Assembly (NCBI GenBank): GCA_002415025.1
Contig: DIBR01000015.1
Coordinates: 86,759-92,493, forward strand
Direction: 5' to 3'
Origin: Spongiibacteraceae bacterium UBA5047
GTDB lineage: Bacteria; Pseudomonadota; Gammaproteobacteria; Pseudomonadales; Spongiibacteraceae
Length of the DNA stretch: 5,735 nucleotides
The position numbers and the translations under genes are program-made. Under the pieces are notes generated by a model. It did no database searches, was not told the origin of the DNA, and saw nothing but the letters and a program-made list of their open reading frames with translations. Below are positions 1 to 5,735 of this stretch, in pieces. Each line of letters begins with the position of its first letter. Position 1 is the stretch's first letter.

Positions 1-1676
1 CGCACCGAACCGTGGCAGGCCATGGTGGAGAGAATTTCGTCAACGTGGGCCAGCATGCGGTCGGAGCTGCCGTATTCCATAAAGTCCGACAACACATCCC
101 GCACCAACTGTTCGACGTCGCTGTTGGCAAGCAGCACTGGCAACTCGCGCACAACCAGTGATTCCTCACCCACTCGTTCAACCTTCATGCCCAGCTCACC
201 AAACATCCCGGACGAGGATTCGGCACACGCCGCCTCACGTTCACTGACCGCAATACTCATGGGGACCAACAAAGGCTGGCTGCGAATACGCTCGGTGTCG
301 CGCGCGGTTTTCATACGCTCGTAGGTAATGCGCTCGTGGGCGGCATGAATATCCACCAGCACCAGCCCCTGAGTATTTTCCGCAAGAATATATACGCCCT
401 TAAGCTGCGCCAACGCATAACCCAACGGCGGCACTTCTTCATTTTGCACAGCCTCATCCACAGAGGGCTGGCGCGGGGCGAACGCGGCTGCGGTTGAATC
501 ACGCGACTGCAGGGCGCCATAACCGGCCACCTGTTCGCGCACGGCCTGCTCGCTCACCGACTTCCCGGAAAAGGGCTGCCGATCCGAACCAAAGCTGATG
601 GGCGCTTGTTGGGGGGCGAACGCGGGCTGTTCTTCGCCGCGCTCCAGTTGTGCCGCATTGACCTGATCTGCCGGGCGCACTTCAGCCAGCAGGCGGTGCA
701 AATTCCTGAAGATAAAATCGTGTACGCTGCGGCCATCGCGAAAACGTACTTCGTGCTTGGTCGGGTGTACGTTGACATCGACAACGGCCGGGTCCAGCTC
801 CAGATACAGCACAAACGCCGGGTGGCGGCCGTGAAACAGCACATCGCGATAGGCCTGCTTGATGGCGTGTACCACCAATCGATCGCGGATCATGCGGCCG
901 TTAACGAAAAAATGCTGCATATCGGCCTGACTGCGGGAGAAGGTGGGCAGCGCCACCCAGCCCCAAAGCGTCAGGCCCGAGGCCTGCGCATCTATACGCA
1001 GGGCATTTTCCAGAAAGGCCGGGCCGCATACCCGGCTGAGGCGCCGCTCTTGTTCGAGCTGATTGCCCGCCGGCGGCAGGTTGTGAACGACCTTGTTATT
1101 GTGCCGCAGCTGAAAGCCGACATCGTAGCGACTCAGGGCCAGCCGTTTGACCACTTCTTCAAGGTGATTGAATTCGGTCTTTTCAGTACGTAAAAATTTT
1201 CGTCGCGCCGGGGTATTAAAAAAGAGGTCGCGCATTTCCACGGTGGTACCGCGAGGATGTGCCGCCGGCGCCAGGCTTGCCTGCATATCGCGCCCTTCAC
1301 AGCTCACCTGCCACCCCGATTCGCTCTGTGCAGTCGCGGAGGTAAGCGTCAAACGCGCCACCGAACTGATACTGGCCAGCGCCTCGCCACGAAACCCCAG
1401 GCTGGCAACACACTCGAGATCTTCAAGATCGCGGATTTTGCTGGTTGCGTGGCGACTCATTGCCAGCGGCATGTCGTCTTTGTCGATACCGTCGCCATTG
1501 TCGCGAAGCCGAATAAGCTTGACGCCGCCCGCCTCCACATCCAGTTCAATTTTCGAGGCACCGGCGTCCAGACTGTTTTCCAGCAGCTCTTTCACCACCG
1601 AGGCGGGGCGTTCGACCACCTCGCCGGCGGCGATCTGGTTGGCGAGCCGGGGATTGAGTAGTTGTATTCGGGACAT
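1..1676 (-). CDS. mutL: DNA mismatch repair protein MutL, endonuclease type (3' end outside window)
   Basis: MutL links mismatch recognition by MutS to downstream strand incision. The 558 visible codons are open. The start (ATG at 1676-1674) gives MSRIQLLNPRLANQIAAGE, which matches the family N terminus. The GHKL ATPase domain shows E30 and N34 in KELLENSLDAGA, DNGDGI (59-64) and GFRGEAL (94-100). The transducer domain follows, ending near NVHPTKHEVRF with the conserved K307. A polar, Gln/Glu/Ser-rich linker (about 345-415) leads to the C-terminal domain, beginning near GYALAQLKG (about 419). That domain carries DIHAAHERITYE from D442, fitting the metal-binding nuclease motif DxHA(x)2E(x)4E, and then MACHGSV at the window edge. 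By family comparison about 50-65 residues are missing, including the usual C-(P/N)-HGRP motif. AAGAG lies 5 nt before the ATG as a modest ribosome site. It is the fourth gene of the leftward unit. The identification is very secure; nuclease activity is inferred from the motif. Confidence 0.97.
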   Translation of the reverse strand, partial: MSRIQLLNPRLANQIAAGEVVERPASVVKELLENSLDAGASKIELDVEAGGVKLIRLRDNGDGIDKDDMPLAMSRHATSKIRDLEDLECVASLGFRGEALASISSVARLTLTSATAQSESGWQVSCEGRDMQASLAPAAHPRGTTVEMRDLFFNTPARRKFLRTEKTEFNHLEEVVKRLALSRYDVGFQLRHNNKVVHNLPPAGNQLEQERRLSRVCGPAFLENALRIDAQASGLTLWGWVALPTFSRSQADMQHFFVNGRMIRDRLVVHAIKQAYRDVLFHGRHPAFVLYLELDPAVVDVNVHPTKHEVRFRDGRSVHDFIFRNLHRLLAEVRPADQVNAAQLERGEEQPAFAPQQAPISFGSDRQPFSGKSVSEQAVREQVAGYGALQSRDSTAAAFAPRQPSVDEAVQNEEVPPLGYALAQLKGVYILAENTQGLVLVDIHAAHERITYERMKTARDTERIRSQPLLVPMSIAVSEREAACAESSSGMFGELGMKVERVGEESLVVRELPVLLANSDVEQLVRDVLSDFMEYGSSDRMLAHVDEILSTMACHGSV

Positions 1677-1731
1677 CAGGACTCTTGGCTTTATACGCGT
1701 TAGGAATTCGACAATCGGGTAATCAGGACTC
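1675..1731. repeat. 10-bp direct repeat flanking the amiB-mutL junction
   Basis: ATCAGGACTC occurs at 1675-1684 and again at 1722-1731, 47 bp apart. Read on the coding strand (GAGTCCTGAT), one copy contains the last two sense codons and TGA stop of amiB. The other runs into the ATG of mutL. The flanking bases do not match, so this is not a longer tandem duplication. The 46-bp spacer (1677-1722) contains no ORF and no hairpin that looks like a terminator. The repeat is directly visible; any meaning is inference, and chance is possible. Confidence 0.5.
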
Positions 1732-3024
1732 AGGGATGACGAGCGTTTGACCAATGCGGATGTCGGTGTGCGCCATCTTGTTTTCACGCTGCAGCTGCGC
1801 GACGGACACTTCAAAGCGCGCAGCAATTTCCGACAGTGTATCACCACTGGCGATGGTGTATTGGCGCGGTTTGACTTCACCGCGCTTGAGGGCCGCCAGA
1901 TAGGTATCGGGGGGCGGGCTCAAGCGAAAGTGCGCATCAACCCCGGTAAAAATGGCTTCAGCCATTTTCTTGCGGTACCAGCTGGTGGCCAGCTTCCTGG
2001 CCTCACCGGGATTGGAGATAAATCCGGTTTCAACGAGAATTGACGGGATATCCGGTGATTTCAACACCGCGAATGCAGCTTGCTCAACCCGGCTACTGTG
2101 CAGGCGCGACATTTTGCCCATGCCGCCGAGCACGTTCGTACCAATTCGCAAACTGGCGTCCAGGCTGGCGGTCATCGACAAATCTGTGAGTACCCCGGCG
2201 AGAATATCGTCTTTGTCCATCAGGCTTACACCGCCGACCAGATCGGCCTGATTTTCTCGCTGCGCCAGGAAAGCCGCCGAGGCACTGGTGGCACCGCGCT
2301 GAGACAGGGCGTATACCGAACTGCCGTTTGCCTGCGCATTCTTGAAGGCATCGGCATGAACCGAGACAAACAAATCCGCCTGCATTTTACGGGCAATATC
2401 GCGGCGGTTGCGCAAGCCAACGTAGTAATCGCCGGTGCGTACCAGCTCGGCCTTGTAGCCTTTGGTACTGTTAAAGAGCGCCTGCAGTTCTTTGGCAATG
2501 GCCAGCACTACGTCCTTTTCTTTCAGGCGGCCCGGCCCGATCGCACCGGGGTCTTCACCGCCGTGGCCGGCATCAATGGCAATGACCACCGGCCGGCGGC
2601 CACTGGTAATATCGACGGCATGTTTTACGGTGCGGGCCGGGCTGTCTTTATCCAGAAAGTCGATCACCAGCCGGTCGTGCAGGTCGTCACTCGCCGCCAG
2701 CATAAAACTGCGGATATTGACGTCTTTATGCAGATCAAACACCACGCGCAAATCACTACCGTTGCGAACACCGTGGCGCATATTGCGGATGGGCGTATTT
2801 TCAAATTCCGGATCGGAAACCTTGCTCTTTACCACGCTGCCTTTGATATCAACCACCAAACGACTGGGGTTGCTCAGCGGGAAGACCTGATAGCTCGCGG
2901 GGGCACTTAAATCGAAGACAACGCGGGTGTGATCCGGTGCGCGCCAGAGGCGAACATCACGAACGTCAGCTGACCAGGCGGAGGCACTCGCCAGCAACAA
3001 CAACAGCATCACAGTTTTTTTCAT
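1723..3024 (-). CDS. amiB: N-acetylmuramoyl-L-alanine amidase AmiB (AMIN, Amidase_3, LysM)
   Basis: This periplasmic zinc amidase cuts the bond between N-acetylmuramic acid and the stem peptide of peptidoglycan, splitting the septum for daughter-cell separation. The 433 residues begin with a Sec-type signal peptide (MKKTVMLLLLLASASAWSA, likely cleaved after A19; no twin-arginine). An AMIN domain (about 20-125) targets septal wall. The Amidase_3 domain (about 146-365) shows the expected zinc and catalytic residues: H154 in IDAGHGGEDPGA, E169 in LKEKD, H223 in SVHADAF and E332 in LVETGF. Residues about 258-310 (DKDDILAGVLTDLS and onward) correspond to the insert that forms the autoinhibitory helix in AmiB/AmiC, relieved by EnvC- or NlpD-type activators. 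One LysM domain ends the protein (388-430, YTIASGDTLSEIAARF). The C-terminal LysM, Sec signal and position before mutL favour AmiB over AmiC. The ATG shares its A with the tsaE TAA stop (TAATG), so coupled translation is likely; GAG sits 5 nt upstream. Confidence 0.96.
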   Translation of the reverse strand: MKKTVMLLLLLASASAWSADVRDVRLWRAPDHTRVVFDLSAPASYQVFPLSNPSRLVVDIKGSVVKSKVSDPEFENTPIRNMRHGVRNGSDLRVVFDLHKDVNIRSFMLAASDDLHDRLVIDFLDKDSPARTVKHAVDITSGRRPVVIAIDAGHGGEDPGAIGPGRLKEKDVVLAIAKELQALFNSTKGYKAELVRTGDYYVGLRNRRDIARKMQADLFVSVHADAFKNAQANGSSVYALSQRGATSASAAFLAQRENQADLVGGVSLMDKDDILAGVLTDLSMTASLDASLRIGTNVLGGMGKMSRLHSSRVEQAAFAVLKSPDIPSILVETGFISNPGEARKLATSWYRKKMAEAIFTGVDAHFRLSPPPDTYLAALKRGEVKPRQYTIASGDTLSEIAARFEVSVAQLQRENKMAHTDIRIGQTLVIPES

Positions 3025-3500
3025 TATTGCTCTGCATCCCGATAGTTGGCGGCCAGCTGTTCACCCAACCGGGTTTGCGCCGCCAGATCAAGGCATCGCC
3101 CTTTGCCGTGTGCGCTTATCCTAACCCGTATATCGGGCAAGGGCAAAGCACCTGCGCCGCGCTCGGGCCATTCAATAAGACAGATGCTGTCGACGGAAAA
3201 ATAATCGCGAATGCCCATATACTCCAGCTCTTCGGCGTGCCCCAAACGGTAAAGGTCAAAGTGGTATATCAGACCGCCCGTCAATTCATAAGGTTCCACC
3301 AGCGTATAGGTAGGACTTTTAACCGCACCTGAATAGCCAAATGCCCGCAAAAACCCGCGACAAAATGTGGTTTTGCCCGCACCCAGATCCCCTTCCAGAT
3401 GCACAACGGCCCCCGGCTTGCACACGCTGCCCAGCCGTTGCCCCGCCGCCACGGTGGCGGCTTCGTTGTTCAGAATCTCTTCTTTATGACTCACGCTCAA
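3024..3500 (-). CDS. tsaE: tRNA threonylcarbamoyladenosine synthesis ATPase TsaE
   Basis: TsaE is the small cytoplasmic P-loop ATPase that works with TsaB and TsaD to place t6A at position 37 of ANN-decoding tRNAs. The 158-residue length suits the family (about 150). Visible motifs are Walker A GDLGAGKTT (37-45, K43, T44), the switch-like KSPTYTLVEPY (61-71), FDLYRL with the conserved D82, MGIRDYF (95-101), and LIEWPERG (108-115) with the Walker B-like E110 and W111. No ATG is available. The first candidate is TTG at 3500, overlapping the nnr TGA as TTGA, with a weak GGACGG 7 nt upstream. GTG at 3494 would give 156 residues and a Walker A position equal to that of the E. coli protein. The upstream frame closes at a TGA (3524-3522), so no longer start fits. 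The 3' end shares one base with amiB. Function is secure; the exact start is uncertain. Confidence 0.95.
   Translation of the reverse strand: MSVSHKEEILNNEAATVAAGQRLGSVCKPGAVVHLEGDLGAGKTTFCRGFLRAFGYSGAVKSPTYTLVEPYELTGGLIYHFDLYRLGHAEELEYMGIRDYFSVDSICLIEWPERGAGALPLPDIRVRISAHGKGRCLDLAAQTRLGEQLAANYRDAEQ
3445..3461. repeat. 17-nt GC-rich perfect inverted repeat within 5' part of tsaE
   Basis: GCCGCCAC (3445-3452) is followed by one central base and then its exact reverse complement GTGGCGGC (3454-3461). In the tsaE message this could fold as a 7-bp GC-rich stem with a 3-nt loop, about 40 nt after the start codon. It encodes residues of the ATVAAG stretch, where Ala and Gly codons favour such symmetry by chance. 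No function is claimed. Confidence 0.45.
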
Positions 3501-4981
3501 TTCAACACCGTCCGCAATTGATCAACCACATCGCTCGCGAGCAAACCGCGCTCGCCGGTCAGGGCCGCGAGATCTGCCGCACGCGCATGGGCGCACACAC
3601 CCAGACGCGCGGCCTGCGATACCGGCAAGCCCTGCGCGAGCAAGGCACCGAGCACACCACTGAGCACATCACCCATGCCACCACTGGCCATTCCGGGGTT
3701 GCCGTCACAACACACGGCCACGCCCTGCTCGTCCGCCACAATTGTGCCGGCACCTTTCAGGATAACGGTCGCCTGAAAGCGCTCGCGCAACGCCATTGCC
3801 GCCGCAAAGCGATTGCGATGGATATCTGCCGTTGATGTTTGCAGCAGGCGCGCGGCCTCTCCCGGATGCGGCGTGATAATCACGTCTGCGCACTGATGCT
3901 CAAAATCGCCGGAGGCCATCAGATTCAAGGCATCGGCATCGATCACTTTCGCACAAGAACTCGCCAGCACATGCGCCAGCAGCTTTTGCCCCCACTGCAA
4001 CTGCCCCAGGCCCGGCCCGATAACCACAACGGCCGCCTTTTCCAGCAAGGGCTGAAGCTGCCCGGGAGACTCGACAGCATGTGCCATCACTTCCGGCCTG
4101 GCAGCCAACATTGCTGAAATATGCTCCTTTCGGGTTGCACAGCTAATCAGGCCTGCGCCACTTCGCGCGGCTGCGCTCACCGCCAGAAGTGCCGCACCGC
4201 CCATGCCGCTATCGCCGCCCACCACCAGCACATGACCAAAATGCCCCTTGTGAGCAAGGCGATTTCGCCGGGGTAGCGCATCCATCAGCAGCCCGAAGTC
4301 CAGACGCTGAATGCGCGGCGGCCGCTCGCGGTAAATGTCCGCCGGTGCCTGCAAATCGCTAAACACTACTTTGCCGCAGTAGTGCCGGGCATCAGCGGTA
4401 AACATTCCCTGCTTCAGGCCGATAAAGCTGAGACTCACATCGGCGCACACCGCCGCGCCGAGCACACAGCCGGTATCGGCACACAAACCGGAGGGAATAT
4501 CCACCGCCAGCACCGGCAACCCACTGTTATTGATTGCCGCAATCGCGCTGGCAAATGCCGGGCGAACGTCTCCCTTGAGGCCCGTACCCAGCAAGCCGTC
4601 GACAAGCACTCCGGATGTCAGCGGCTGATCCTGCCAGTGCTGCACCTCCACTCCGGCAGCCTCGGCGCGCTGACGCGCCAGCAAGGCATCGCCCTCTGCG
4701 GGCGCTGGCCCAACCTGCCAAACCGCAACCTTGAAACCGCGCTCTTGCGCCAGGGCCGCCAGCAAGTAGGCATCACCGGCATTGTTGCCTTTACCGCAGA
4801 ATAGCTGTAACTCCCTGCAATCCGGCCATTCCCCCGCAACCGTCGCGAGCAGCGCACGGGCCGCCCGCAGCATCAGTTGAATGCCGGGAACCCCGTGCTT
4901 TGCTATCACATCGGCGTCGAGCGCGCGCACATCGGCGCCACTATAAAGTGCGGCGGGCAGCTGGTCGGTAGTCGTTAGCAT
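3497..4981 (-). CDS. nnr: bifunctional NAD(P)HX epimerase / ADP-dependent NAD(P)HX dehydratase
   Basis: This cytoplasmic repair enzyme (YjeF family) restores hydrated NADH and NADPH: the N-terminal half interconverts R and S NAD(P)HX, and the C-terminal half dehydrates the S form using ADP. The 494 residues compare with about 515 in E. coli. The epimerase domain (about 10-215) shows GKGNNAGDAYLLA (63-75), VDGLLGTGLKGDVRPAF (128-144) and VDIPSGL (160-166). The dehydratase domain (about 235-490) shows HKGHFGHVLVVGGDSGMGGA (244-263), IGPGLGQ (321-327), IDADALNL (347-354), ITPHPGEAARLL (369-380), LKGAGT (408-413) and GNPGMASGGMGDVLSG (427-442), with the expected catalytic D438. The first loop differs from the E. 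coli form GHGNNGGDGY by two Gly-to-Ala changes. The start is ATG at 4981; AGAGGG lies about 11 nt upstream, a rather long gap. It is the first gene of the leftward unit, and its TGA overlaps the TTG proposed for tsaE. Confidence 0.96.
   Translation of the reverse strand: MLTTTDQLPAALYSGADVRALDADVIAKHGVPGIQLMLRAARALLATVAGEWPDCRELQLFCGKGNNAGDAYLLAALAQERGFKVAVWQVGPAPAEGDALLARQRAEAAGVEVQHWQDQPLTSGVLVDGLLGTGLKGDVRPAFASAIAAINNSGLPVLAVDIPSGLCADTGCVLGAAVCADVSLSFIGLKQGMFTADARHYCGKVVFSDLQAPADIYRERPPRIQRLDFGLLMDALPRRNRLAHKGHFGHVLVVGGDSGMGGAALLAVSAAARSGAGLISCATRKEHISAMLAARPEVMAHAVESPGQLQPLLEKAAVVVIGPGLGQLQWGQKLLAHVLASSCAKVIDADALNLMASGDFEHQCADVIITPHPGEAARLLQTSTADIHRNRFAAAMALRERFQATVILKGAGTIVADEQGVAVCCDGNPGMASGGMGDVLSGVLGALLAQGLPVSQAARLGVCAHARAADLAALTGERGLLASDVVDQLRTVLN
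3508..3513 (-). promoter_or_regulatory. weak Shine-Dalgarno-like GGACGG for tsaE, inside nnr
   Basis: GGACGG on the coding strand ends 7 nt before the TTG codon at 3500 and 13 nt before the GTG at 3494. The spacing therefore favours TTG as the tsaE start. It lies within the last codons of nnr. Match to the consensus is partial, so ribosome hand-over from nnr through the TTGA overlap may matter more than this site. Confidence 0.3.
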
Positions 4982-5051
4982 CGCAGAGCGAGCCCTCTAT
5001 CTGGCAGAATACACCTATCATAACGCAGCCGGCTTTTGCGCCACGAGTCTC
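4982..5051. promoter_or_regulatory. divergent nnr/queG intergenic region, probable promoters
   Basis: This 70-bp gap separates the two divergent start codons and must hold the start signals for both directions unless promoters lie inside the genes. On the minus strand TATGAT (5022-5017) is one mismatch from the -10 consensus; no good -35 lies 16-18 bp upstream. On the plus strand TATCAT (5016-5021) overlaps it almost exactly and again lacks a clear -35. The region also holds the 8-bp palindrome AGCCGGCT (5027-5034), which could be a protein site or chance. For queG the only ribosome-site candidate is GAG at 5045-5047, 4 nt before the ATG. The location is strong context; the individual elements are weak. 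Confidence 0.4.
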
Positions 5052-5735
5052 ATGCTTCAAAATACCCCACAGTTATCCGATGACGAACTGCGCTCGCTCG
5101 CCGCAGACATACATCGATGGGGGCTGGAAATGGGATTTCAGCAAGTTGGCATTACCGATACCGATATCAGCACCCATTCCGGGAAACTTCGGGAGTGGCT
5201 AGCCAAAAACTACCACGGCGATATGCACTATATGGCGGATCGCGAAAGCCTGCGCCGGCAACCCGACGCATTATTACCCGAGACACTGCGGGTAATCAGT
5301 TTTCGCATGGATTACCTGCCCGACGAAAGCAACCCGCCTGAAGAGCAACTGGCACAAAAAGATGCCGCCTATATTTCCCGCTATGCCCTGGGTCGCGACT
5401 ACCACAAACTGATTCGCAAACGCCTGTCGCAGATTGCCGACAACATTCGTGAACGCGGCGGCCTGGGGGGCAGGGCTTTTGTCGACAGCGCTCCGGTACT
5501 CGAGCGCGGCTTTGCCGAAAAAGCCGGGCTCGGCTGGATCGGCAAAAACTCCATGCTGATAAACCCCAAAGCGGGCTCCTGGTTTTTTCTCGGCGAAATC
5601 TACTCCGACCTGGCCTTGCCCACTGACCCGCCGCAGGAAACAGGACACTGCGGCAGTTGCCGCGCCTGTCTCGACGATTGCCCTACCGGCGCCATCGTGG
5701 CGCCCTATCAGGTGGATGCGCGGCGCTGCATTTCC
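5052..5735 (+). CDS. queG: epoxyqueuosine reductase QueG (3' end outside window)
   Basis: QueG is the cobalamin- and iron-sulfur-dependent enzyme that reduces epoxyqueuosine to queuosine at the wobble base (34) of tRNAs with GUN anticodons, the last step of queuosine synthesis. The 228 visible codons are open and run off the right edge. The N-terminal part (about 12-195) is the cobalamin-binding domain, with YHGDMHYMADR (54-64), SRYALGRDYHKL (109-120), FVDSAPVLER (143-152) and GLGWIGKNSMLI (159-170). D145 in VDSAP aligns with the aspartate proposed as proton donor. The first ferredoxin-like motif CGSCRACLDDCP (200-211) gives C200, C203, C206 and C210; VDARRC (221-226) matches the family approach to the second cluster, whose remaining cysteines and the C-terminal HEAT-like part are missing. 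The ATG at 5052 is the first in frame, and no upstream in-frame alternative is convincing. It is divergent from nnr, as in E. coli (yjeS/yjeF). Confidence 0.96.
   Translation, partial: MLQNTPQLSDDELRSLAADIHRWGLEMGFQQVGITDTDISTHSGKLREWLAKNYHGDMHYMADRESLRRQPDALLPETLRVISFRMDYLPDESNPPEEQLAQKDAAYISRYALGRDYHKLIRKRLSQIADNIRERGGLGGRAFVDSAPVLERGFAEKAGLGWIGKNSMLINPKAGSWFFLGEIYSDLALPTDPPQETGHCGSCRACLDDCPTGAIVAPYQVDARRCIS
5273..5296. repeat. 8-bp inverted repeat with 8-nt loop inside queG
   Basis: ATTACCCG (5273-5280) and CGGGTAAT (5289-5296) are exact reverse complements separated by AGACACTG. The structure could form a stem-loop in the queG message about 220 nt after the start. It has no T-tract and lies in well-conserved coding sequence (residues near PETLRVIS), so it is not a terminator. 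Probably incidental. Confidence 0.4.

Noticed and set aside
606..1193. 195-codon open frame on the plus strand
   Set aside because: It is antisense to mutL across the ATPase/transducer domains, whose conserved motifs are intact on the minus strand. No ribosome site or recognisable motif supports it.
1168..1722. 184-codon open frame on the plus strand, and a second one nested at 1257-1661
   Set aside because: Both are antisense to the most conserved part of mutL. The Ser/Arg-rich translation is typical of a shadow frame.
1677..1722. possible terminator or separate promoter between amiB and mutL
   Set aside because: No inverted repeat followed by a T-tract is present, and no convincing -35/-10 pair is seen. 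The gap is short enough for read-through.
2579..2610. GC-rich CCGGCCGG-type partial palindrome in amiB
   Set aside because: The arms are imperfect and the sequence encodes the conserved stretch before IDAGHGG. It is explained by codon choice.
2080..2910. 276-codon open frame on the plus strand
   Set aside because: It lies wholly antisense to amiB, whose signal peptide, catalytic residues and LysM domain are all recognisable. The antisense translation has no family motif and is explained by GC-rich codon use.
4382..4804. 140-codon open frame on the plus strand, and similar ones at 3341-3835 and 3839-4117
   Set aside because: They lie antisense to nnr and tsaE, are rich in His, Gln and Arg, have no motif, and overlap conserved catalytic segments of the real genes.
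5274..5648. 124-codon open frame on the minus strand
   Set aside because: It is antisense to queG, whose cobalamin-domain and first iron-sulfur motifs read through the same region.
1..5735. a novel defence, mobile or biosynthetic system
   Set aside because: All five genes are recognised conserved housekeeping genes in their usual order, with almost no unexplained sequence. I see no atypical composition, integrase, transposase or repeat array.

Overview
The window is an ordinary chromosomal housekeeping segment from a gammaproteobacterium. Five genes are packed almost end to end, in the order and orientation known from Escherichia coli and Pseudomonas: queG pointing right, and nnr, tsaE, amiB and mutL pointing left. 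In those genomes miaA and hfq usually follow mutL, but that part lies beyond the left edge. The DNA is moderately GC-rich. The proteins look gammaproteobacterial throughout, and MutL carries the endonuclease motif seen in Pseudomonas-type rather than E. coli-type MutL. This suggests a non-enteric lineage (Pseudomonadales or Cellvibrionales-like), but genus cannot be fixed from this sequence.

Layout from left to right on the + strand: mutL (minus strand, 1-1676, with its C-terminal end cut off by the window); a 46-bp gap; amiB (minus, 1723-3024); tsaE (minus, 3024-3500, sharing one base with the amiB start); nnr (minus, 3497-4981, overlapping the tsaE start by four bases); a 70-bp divergent intergenic region (4982-5051); and queG (plus, 5052 to the right edge, 3' end cut off). 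There is no gene-free stretch longer than 70 bp. I see no RNA gene, mobile element, CRISPR array or convincing terminator.

The four leftward genes look like one transcription unit, very likely translationally coupled at nnr/tsaE and tsaE/amiB. Their jobs are not one pathway. Nnr repairs damaged NAD(P)H, TsaE drives the ATP-dependent step of tRNA t6A synthesis, AmiB splits septal peptidoglycan, and MutL acts in DNA mismatch repair. QueG, read divergently, finishes queuosine synthesis on tRNA. The grouping is conserved by descent.

I found no previously undescribed system here. The points worth a second look are modest: a non-ATG start for tsaE, a 10-bp direct repeat spanning the amiB stop and the mutL start, the nuclease-type MutL, two Gly-to-Ala changes in the Nnr epimerase loop, overlapping divergent -10-like elements, and two compact inverted repeats inside coding sequence.
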